Positions 5,692-9,373 of a stretch of 9,373 nucleotides of DNA are shown one piece after another (the stretch's first letter is position 1; each line of letters opens with the position of its first letter). This DNA is from Bacteroidales bacterium. GTDB taxonomy: Bacteria > Bacteroidota > Bacteroidia > Bacteroidales > UBA7960. A program made the position numbers and the translations under genes. Under the pieces are notes generated by a model, which ran no database searches, was not told the DNA's origin, and was given only the letters and a program-made list of their open reading frames with translations. Where the stretch lies: assembly GCA_003451785.1 (NCBI GenBank), contig DMJL01000025.1:1-9373 (forward strand). The letters run 5' to 3'.

Positions 5692-7926
5692 TTACTCTTT
5701 CCCAATTCTCGATACGGAATTCACGCCTTTCATCTTTTTCAATTTATTAATCAAATTGTTCAGGTGTTGGGTATCCTGTATGTAAAGCATAACTGTACCG
5801 GCGAAAGTGCCAGCGTTGGATTCGAAGTTTATACCTCTAATGTTGATGTTATACTCGTTGGAGATTACATTGGTAAGATTTCGCAAAATGCCCACCTCGT
5901 CAATTCCCTCGATACGAATACCTGATAAGAACGCGATATTCTTGTTGGTAATCCATTTTGCCTTAATAATGCGATAGGCAAACTTTGAAAGCAACTGCAC
6001 TGCATTAGGGCAATTATTTCTATGTATTTTTATTCCTTCGCCAATGGTAACAAAGCCAAACACATCGTCGCCCGGTATAGGTTTGCAACAGGGCGAAAGG
6101 GTATATGCAAGATTGTCTAATGAGTCGCCGATGAGCAGGGTGTCGGGATGCGATTTGAGTTTTTCACGAATAGGATCAATGGTTGGTTTCTCAATGGGAA
6201 CAGCCTCCCGCGATTTTCCGAATTGGCTTTTAAAGTATCCAAAAATTCCGCTTTTTTCTACCTCAGTTTGGTACGCTTTCAATTCCTTTTGACCAATCAC
6301 TTCCACTGCCACATCGTAATATAAATCGAGAGGGGAACCGAGTTTGAAGTAATCTACCAGCTTTTGAATGTTGCCGGGATTGTTGTCAATTTTAAGTGCC
6401 CGCAATTTCCGATCCAGAATCTCTTTACCCAGTTCGGCTTGCTTTTTCTTAGACTCTTTCAGGGCAGCCTTTATGCGGCCTTTGGCCCTAGCTGTTTTCA
6501 CATAGGTGAGCCAGTCTGTCTTGGGGTGTTGCTTTACAGATGTGATTATTTCAGCCTGATCGCCACTTTTTAGCTCATAACTCAATGGCACAAGTTTGTT
6601 GTTTACCTTGGCCCCCAAGCAGTGATTCCCTATTTCGGAGTGAATACTATAAGCAAAATCCAAAGCAGTACTTCCTAACGGCAGAGTACGCAATTCGCCT
6701 TTGGGTGTAAACACAAAAATCTCGTCGGTGAAGAGATTCATCTTGAAATCCTCTACAAAATCCAATGCATCCTGTTCTGGTGTTTTCAGGATTTCTCTGA
6801 TTCTTCGCAACCATTTATCAATACCTGTTTCTGCAACTTTGGATTCCTTGTACTTCCAATGGGCTGCATACCCCTTTTCTGCCACTTCGTCCATGCGACG
6901 CGACCGTATTTGCACCTCCACCCATTTGCCGGTCTTGCTCATAACCGTAGTGTGCAGCGACTCGTAGCCATTGGCTTTTGGTGTAGAGAGCCAGTCACGC
7001 AACCTATCGGGATTGGGTTTGTAAATATCGGTTACAATGCTGTATGCCTTCCATGCATCGGCTTTCTCGCGTTGCTCGGGTGTATCAATCACTATTCTTA
7101 TGGCAAACACATCGTAAACCTCCTCGAAGGGCACTTCCTTTTTTTGCATCTTGCCCCAGATAGAGCTAATGGATTTGGTTCTGCCTTGAATGGTATATTT
7201 AAAGCCTTCGGTGTTCAACACCTTTTTTATGGGCAACGAAAAGGAAGTGATAAACTTGTTGCGCTCCTCTTCTGAGTCCACCAACTTTTGGGTTATGGTG
7301 TGATATATCTCGGGGTCGGTGTATTTTAGCGACAAGTCTTCCAACTCACTTTTAATGGCATGAAAACCCAAACGGTGAGCCAAGGGAGCAAACAAGTATA
7401 AGGTTTCGTTGGCCACCTTCAATTGCTTTTTTGGCGGCAACGACTCCAAAGTACGCATATTGTGCAATCTATCTGCAAGCTTTATGAGAATCACCCGCAC
7501 ATCATCGGAGAGGGTAAGCAGCATCTTGCGGAAGTTTTCGGCCTGCACCGATGATGTCTGATCGAAAATGTCGGAAATCTTGGTAAGACCATCAATAATC
7601 TTTGCAATTTCTTCTCCAAAAATATTTTGAATGTCTGTGATTGTGTAATCGGTGTCCTCAACTACATCGTGCATCAAACCACATATCATACTTGTAGCCC
7701 CAAGACCTATTTCCTCGGCAACAATTTGAGCAACGGCTATGGGATGAAAAATATATGGCTCACCACTTTTGCGGCGATGGTTTTTGTGAGCATCCACCGA
7801 AAATTCAAAAGCCTTTCGTAGCATTTGCTTGCTTTCTAGCGGGGTATTGGGGCGGCACGATCGGAGCAACTTTCTATAGCGCCTGCTTATTTCAGCTTTT
7901 TCTTGTTCCGAATTAATTTCAAGCAT
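5692..7926 (-). CDS. rsh: Bifunctional (p)ppGpp synthetase/hydrolase (RelA/SpoT family)
   Basis: It makes (p)ppGpp from ATP and GDP/GTP and hydrolyses it, driving the stringent response. It has 744 residues, the length of a full RSH protein. The HD hydrolase domain (about 35-190) keeps His61 (YIFHP), His86-Asp87 (LMHDVVEDT), Glu90-Asp91, and Asp152/Asn156 (KLADRLHNMRTL), so hydrolase activity is expected. The synthetase domain (about 235-360) has GRTKS (248-252), Asp272, the G-loop-like GYESLHTTV (320-328) and EVQIR (337-341), so synthesis is also expected. Next come a TGS domain (403-465), a helical region, the conserved-Cys zinc-finger segment SPCCKPIPGD with His635 and Cys639, and a C-terminal ACT domain (about 668-742). 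The position that reads RFDD or ExDD in other RSH enzymes is PFEE (266-269). The ATG at 7926 has no Shine-Dalgarno sequence. It lies between sixA (127 nt upstream) and fur. Confidence 0.97.
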   Translation of the reverse strand: MLEINSEQEKAEISRRYRKLLRSCRPNTPLESKQMLRKAFEFSVDAHKNHRRKSGEPYIFHPIAVAQIVAEEIGLGATSMICGLMHDVVEDTDYTITDIQNIFGEEIAKIIDGLTKISDIFDQTSSVQAENFRKMLLTLSDDVRVILIKLADRLHNMRTLESLPPKKQLKVANETLYLFAPLAHRLGFHAIKSELEDLSLKYTDPEIYHTITQKLVDSEEERNKFITSFSLPIKKVLNTEGFKYTIQGRTKSISSIWGKMQKKEVPFEEVYDVFAIRIVIDTPEQREKADAWKAYSIVTDIYKPNPDRLRDWLSTPKANGYESLHTTVMSKTGKWVEVQIRSRRMDEVAEKGYAAHWKYKESKVAETGIDKWLRRIREILKTPEQDALDFVEDFKMNLFTDEIFVFTPKGELRTLPLGSTALDFAYSIHSEIGNHCLGAKVNNKLVPLSYELKSGDQAEIITSVKQHPKTDWLTYVKTARAKGRIKAALKESKKKQAELGKEILDRKLRALKIDNNPGNIQKLVDYFKLGSPLDLYYDVAVEVIGQKELKAYQTEVEKSGIFGYFKSQFGKSREAVPIEKPTIDPIREKLKSHPDTLLIGDSLDNLAYTLSPCCKPIPGDDVFGFVTIGEGIKIHRNNCPNAVQLLSKFAYRIIKAKWITNKNIAFLSGIRIEGIDEVGILRNLTNVISNEYNINIRGINFESNAGTFAGTVMLYIQDTQHLNNLINKLKKMKGVNSVSRIGKE

Positions 7927-7950
7927 GGCAATTATATTTTCGTCCGTGTA

Positions 7951-8019
7951 ATGAAAACAAAAATAACTTTTTTTACTGTTCTTGCAGCCTACCTTTTCTT
8001 CACAAAACCTAATCCTTAG
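7951..8019 (+). other. Orphan signal-peptide-like micro-ORF, possible gene remnant
   Basis: On the + strand, divergent from rsh, an ATG opens 22 codons ending in TAG. The first residues MKTKITFFTVLAAYL have the basic start and hydrophobic core of a signal peptide, and the peptide then stops. No continuing coding frame is seen beyond it. It may be chance in AT-rich DNA, the 5' stub of a lost secreted-protein gene, or a tiny expressed peptide. Confidence 0.15.
7958..7965 (-). promoter_or_regulatory. Candidate -7 element of rsh
   Basis: TATTTTTG on the - strand fits TAnnTTTG and lies 31 nt upstream of the rsh ATG. No TTG sits at the expected -33 distance, so rsh may also depend on read-through from sixA. 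In the rest of the sixA-rsh gap I see only a weak CCGT/ACGG hairpin after the sixA stop. Confidence 0.3.
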
Positions 8020-8053
8020 AAATTACAAAAAGCCCACCGTATTTGTTCACGGA

Positions 8054-8551
8054 TTAATGCAATGCTTTTCCCGGATAGTGATGAAAACACATTTTAGTAT
8101 CGCTGTGTAGAATCCCAGCCCAAGAATCTACAAGAAACGAATTGCATAACACGGCAGAAGGGACGAACACAAATCCTTCGGAAGGGCCGAGCCGGGAGCC
8201 TACCCATGTAAGCGAAGGATTGTGCCCCACCAAAAGCACATTATCTTTAGAATCGGGAAGCTCAGAAATCACCTCTAGCAGGTCGTCAGTACTGGCTTCA
8301 TACAATCGTCTATCCAATAGAATCTCTTGGGTATCTAAAGCAAAATATTCTGCTAAAATGGTTGCTGTTTCATGGGTTCTCAAGGCAGGGCTGGCGATAA
8401 TAAAGTTTGGAACAAAGCCCTGCTTTTTCATCCATTTGCCCATCTCCAAAGATTCGATTCGCCCGGCTTTCGTTAATACTCGAGACATATCGGCATTATT
8501 TTCTGATGATTGTGCCGCCTTGCCATGTCGCATCAAAGCAATTGTCTTCAT
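8054..8551 (-). CDS. sixA: SixA-like histidine phosphatase (phosphohistidine phosphatase family)
   Basis: A 165-residue protein of the histidine phosphatase (phosphoglycerate-mutase-like) superfamily, in the small single-domain SixA branch. The catalytic set is visible: LMRHGKA (6-12) with nucleophile His9 and Arg8, SPALRTHETA (54-63) with Arg58, an acidic residue in RRLYEAS (Glu85), and LLVGHNPSL (106-114) with His110. In E. coli, SixA removes phosphate from phosphohistidine of histidine-relay or PTS proteins. The substrate here is unknown and the gene name follows family resemblance only. No signal peptide is seen. The start codon directly follows the stop of a nine-codon leader ORF in the same frame. 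Next on the strand is rsh, 127 nt away. Confidence 0.9.
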   Translation of the reverse strand: MKTIALMRHGKAAQSSENNADMSRVLTKAGRIESLEMGKWMKKQGFVPNFIIASPALRTHETATILAEYFALDTQEILLDRRLYEASTDDLLEVISELPDSKDNVLLVGHNPSLTWVGSRLGPSEGFVFVPSAVLCNSFLVDSWAGILHSDTKMCFHHYPGKALH

Positions 8552-8581
8552 TTATAGATTATTTTTTCTTAAAAAGGTCAT
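8552..8581 (-). other. Nine-codon leader ORF abutting sixA
   Basis: ATG at 8581 opens MTFLRKNNL and ends in TAA at 8552, and the very next base begins the sixA ATG in the same frame. GGAG (8589-8592) lies 7 nt before the leader ATG, whereas the sixA ATG has no Shine-Dalgarno sequence of its own. The arrangement would suit translational coupling or re-initiation. It may also be chance, because Bacteroidota rarely rely on such sites. Confidence 0.25.
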
Positions 8582-8614
8582 AATAAAACTCCATCAACTT
8601 TCAGACTTGTATGT

Positions 8615-8633
8615 GCGAGAACCGAAGTTCTGC
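8615..8633 (-). ncRNA. cUUCGg tetraloop hairpin in the sixA leader region
   Basis: On the - strand, AGAAC, TTCG, GTTCT form a perfect five-pair stem closed by C-G around TTCG, the very stable cUUCGg tetraloop. Two more G-C pairs add on with one bulged base. No T-run follows, so it is not a standard terminator. It lies 64 nt upstream of the sixA ATG and could cap a 3' end or structure a leader. I do not recognise an RNA family. Confidence 0.4.
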
Positions 8634-8656
8634 AAATTTCTAAACCAAAACCCCCC

Positions 8657-8690
8657 AATATTTTATTAAAAGAGCCTTTTTTAAAATATT
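8657..8690. repeat. AT-rich imperfect palindrome
   Basis: AATATTTT (8657-8664) and AAAATATT (8683-8690) are perfect reverse complements. A further A-T pair, a two-base bulge and four more A-T pairs bring the arms close around GAGCCT. Almost no G-C pairs are present, so a stable terminator is unlikely. A protein-binding site or weak bidirectional structure is possible. Confidence 0.45.
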
Positions 8691-8712
8691 TTGCCGTCCC
8701 TGACACAGAATA

Positions 8713-8883
8713 CTACACTCCCCAATGTGTACTCAACACAAAGCAGGATTTTAGATACGCAGTATTAAAAGCAGTATTTAATGCAGTTAAAATCCATCCT
8801 TTGAAAAACAAAAGGGGCAGCATTTTGCTTAAATTACCACAATGATGCTTCTGATGTATTTTATTTCCATCGTCAACATTCAT
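8713..8883 (-). CDS. Doubtful 56-residue hypothetical ORF
   Basis: From ATG at 8883 the peptide begins MNVDDGNKIHQKHHCGN; the frame stays open to a TTG at 8931. The hydrophobic second half contains a four-residue repeat (TALN, TAFN, TAYL) that mirrors the 12-nt DNA repeat. A purine-rich AAAAGGGGG run lies upstream, but 16 nt from the ATG. I recognise no family, and the DNA repeats and AT-rich composition suggest non-coding sequence. It is on the same strand as glyA and sixA and could lie in a read-through transcript. Confidence 0.15.
   Translation of the reverse strand: MNVDDGNKIHQKHHCGNLSKMLPLLFFKGWILTALNTAFNTAYLKSCFVLSTHWGV
8759..8794. repeat. Three-copy 12-nt tandem repeat
   Basis: GCAGTATTAAAA, GCAGTATTTAAT and GCAGTTAAAATC follow one another with an exact 12-nt period. 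All begin GCAGT and continue with A/T only, apart from the last base. The repeat lies in the glyA-sixA gap. Confidence 0.6.
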
Positions 8884-8909
8884 AATAATCAGCTCATTGC
8901 CCCCTTTTG
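8809..8909. repeat. Long-range imperfect inverted repeat
   Basis: CAAAAGGGGCA (8809-8819) faces TGCCCCCTTTTG (8898-8909); they are reverse complements except for one extra C. Outside the arms, CCATC (left, 10 nt further out) and GATGG (right, adjacent) also pair, so the left arm looks like the right with a short insertion. The loop is 78 nt. It could form a structured RNA or mark the ends of a small degenerate element; no flanking target duplication was found. Confidence 0.45.
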
Positions 8910-8971
8910 ATGGTTGTAACTTTGTCTGCAATGTTGCGAACTTGTAACTTGGCTATTTGCAGCAAAGGCAA

Positions 8972-9373
8972 TTAGAAAGCATACAACGGATAATCTGCCA
9001 TAAGTTTGTGAACTTTCATTCGCACAGCCTCAATGGCTTGGGGATTGTCTATATTCGAAATTACCTCATCTATGAATTCTACAATCTTCACAGCCTGCGC
9101 TTCTTGGAGACCACGGGTTGTGATTGCGGGTGCGCCGATTCTGATACCTGAAGTTAAAAATGGCGATCTGGTATCGAAAGGCACCATGTTTTTGTTGATG
9201 GTGATATCGGCATGCACAAGGGTATTTTCAACCTTCTTTCCCGATATTTCGGGAAATTTCGACCGCAGGTCAATAAGCATCAAGTGATTATCCGTACCAC
9301 CCGAAGTGATATGATATCCCAGACTCAAAAACGCATTAGCCATTGCATTAGCATTCTTCAAAACCTGCTTTCC
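8972..9373 (-). CDS. glyA: Serine hydroxymethyltransferase, C-terminal part
   Basis: The frame is open to the right edge and the 5' two-thirds lies outside the window; about 133 residues remain. GlyA is a cytosolic PLP enzyme that interconverts serine and glycine while loading a one-carbon unit onto tetrahydrofolate, which feeds purine and thymidylate synthesis. The family signature is clear: GKQVLKNANAMAN, SGGTDNHLMLIDLR, HADITINKNMVPFDTRSPFLTSGIRIGAPAITTRG and an ending ADYPLYAF typical of the family. The stop is TAA at 8972. The PLP-lysine region is outside the window. It lies upstream of sixA on the same strand, across a 420-nt repeat-rich gap. Confidence 0.96.
   Translation of the reverse strand, partial: GKQVLKNANAMANAFLSLGYHITSGGTDNHLMLIDLRSKFPEISGKKVENTLVHADITINKNMVPFDTRSPFLTSGIRIGAPAITTRGLQEAQAVKIVEFIDEVISNIDNPQAIEAVRMKVHKLMADYPLYAF

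Larger units (their letters stand above)
8552..8971. other. glyA-sixA intergenic region rich in small repeats
   Basis: This 420-nt stretch between the glyA stop and the sixA start has no confident gene. It holds the sixA leader ORF, a UUCG hairpin (8615-8633), an AT-rich palindrome (8657-8690), a three-copy 12-nt tandem repeat (8759-8794), a long inverted repeat (8809-8909), a doubtful small ORF (8713-8883), and two copies of TTGTAACTT (8914-8922 and 8942-8950). No convincing sixA promoter or glyA terminator was found. Confidence 0.6.

Noticed and set aside
8020..8056. Terminator after sixA (CCGT/ACGG hairpin followed by five Ts)
   Set aside because: The stem has only four pairs with an eight-base loop, and the T-run starts several bases away, so it is too weak to call.
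8142..8669. 175-codon + strand open frame across sixA
   Set aside because: It is antisense to the well-supported sixA coding sequence, has no recognisable domain, and reads through the hairpins of the gap.
8552..8971. tRNA or known riboswitch in the glyA-sixA gap
   Set aside because: No T-arm consensus, acceptor pairing or recognised aptamer motif was found on either strand.

Overview
The window looks like chromosomal DNA of a member of the Bacteroidota. The sequence is AT-rich. Several gene starts are preceded by matches to the Bacteroidota -7 promoter element TAnnTTTG, and most starts lack a clear Shine-Dalgarno sequence. From memory, the order rsh-fur-purA recurs in this phylum. I ran no database search, so the taxonomy is inferred.

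Layout. Positions 1-2829 on the + strand hold most of a very large uncharacterised protein whose 5' end lies outside the window. It resembles carbohydrate-active (alpha/alpha)6-barrel proteins. Everything else of size lies on the - strand. Read in transcription order from the right edge it is: the 3' end of glyA (serine hydroxymethyltransferase), about 420 nt rich in small repeats and hairpins, a SixA-like histidine phosphatase, rsh (bifunctional (p)ppGpp synthetase/hydrolase), fur (Fur-family metalloregulator), purA (adenylosuccinate synthase) and a class I SAM methyltransferase. The methyltransferase starts 10 nt after purA and runs tail-to-tail into the large + strand gene.

Function. The core is housekeeping and stress physiology. 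Rsh makes and destroys (p)ppGpp from GTP or GDP. PurA uses GTP to commit IMP to AMP and is a known (p)ppGpp target in other bacteria. Fur senses metal. GlyA supplies one-carbon units used in purine synthesis. No mobile element, CRISPR array, tRNA or rRNA was seen.

I do not see a clear new system. The points most worth a second look are the uncharacterised large protein, a methyltransferase that appears to lack its usual C-terminus, a hairpin plus U-run between a possible purA promoter and the purA start, a GATAA-N7-TTATC palindrome inside the fur promoter, a nine-codon leader ORF directly abutting sixA, an orphan signal-peptide-like micro-ORF beside rsh, and the repeat-rich glyA-sixA gap.
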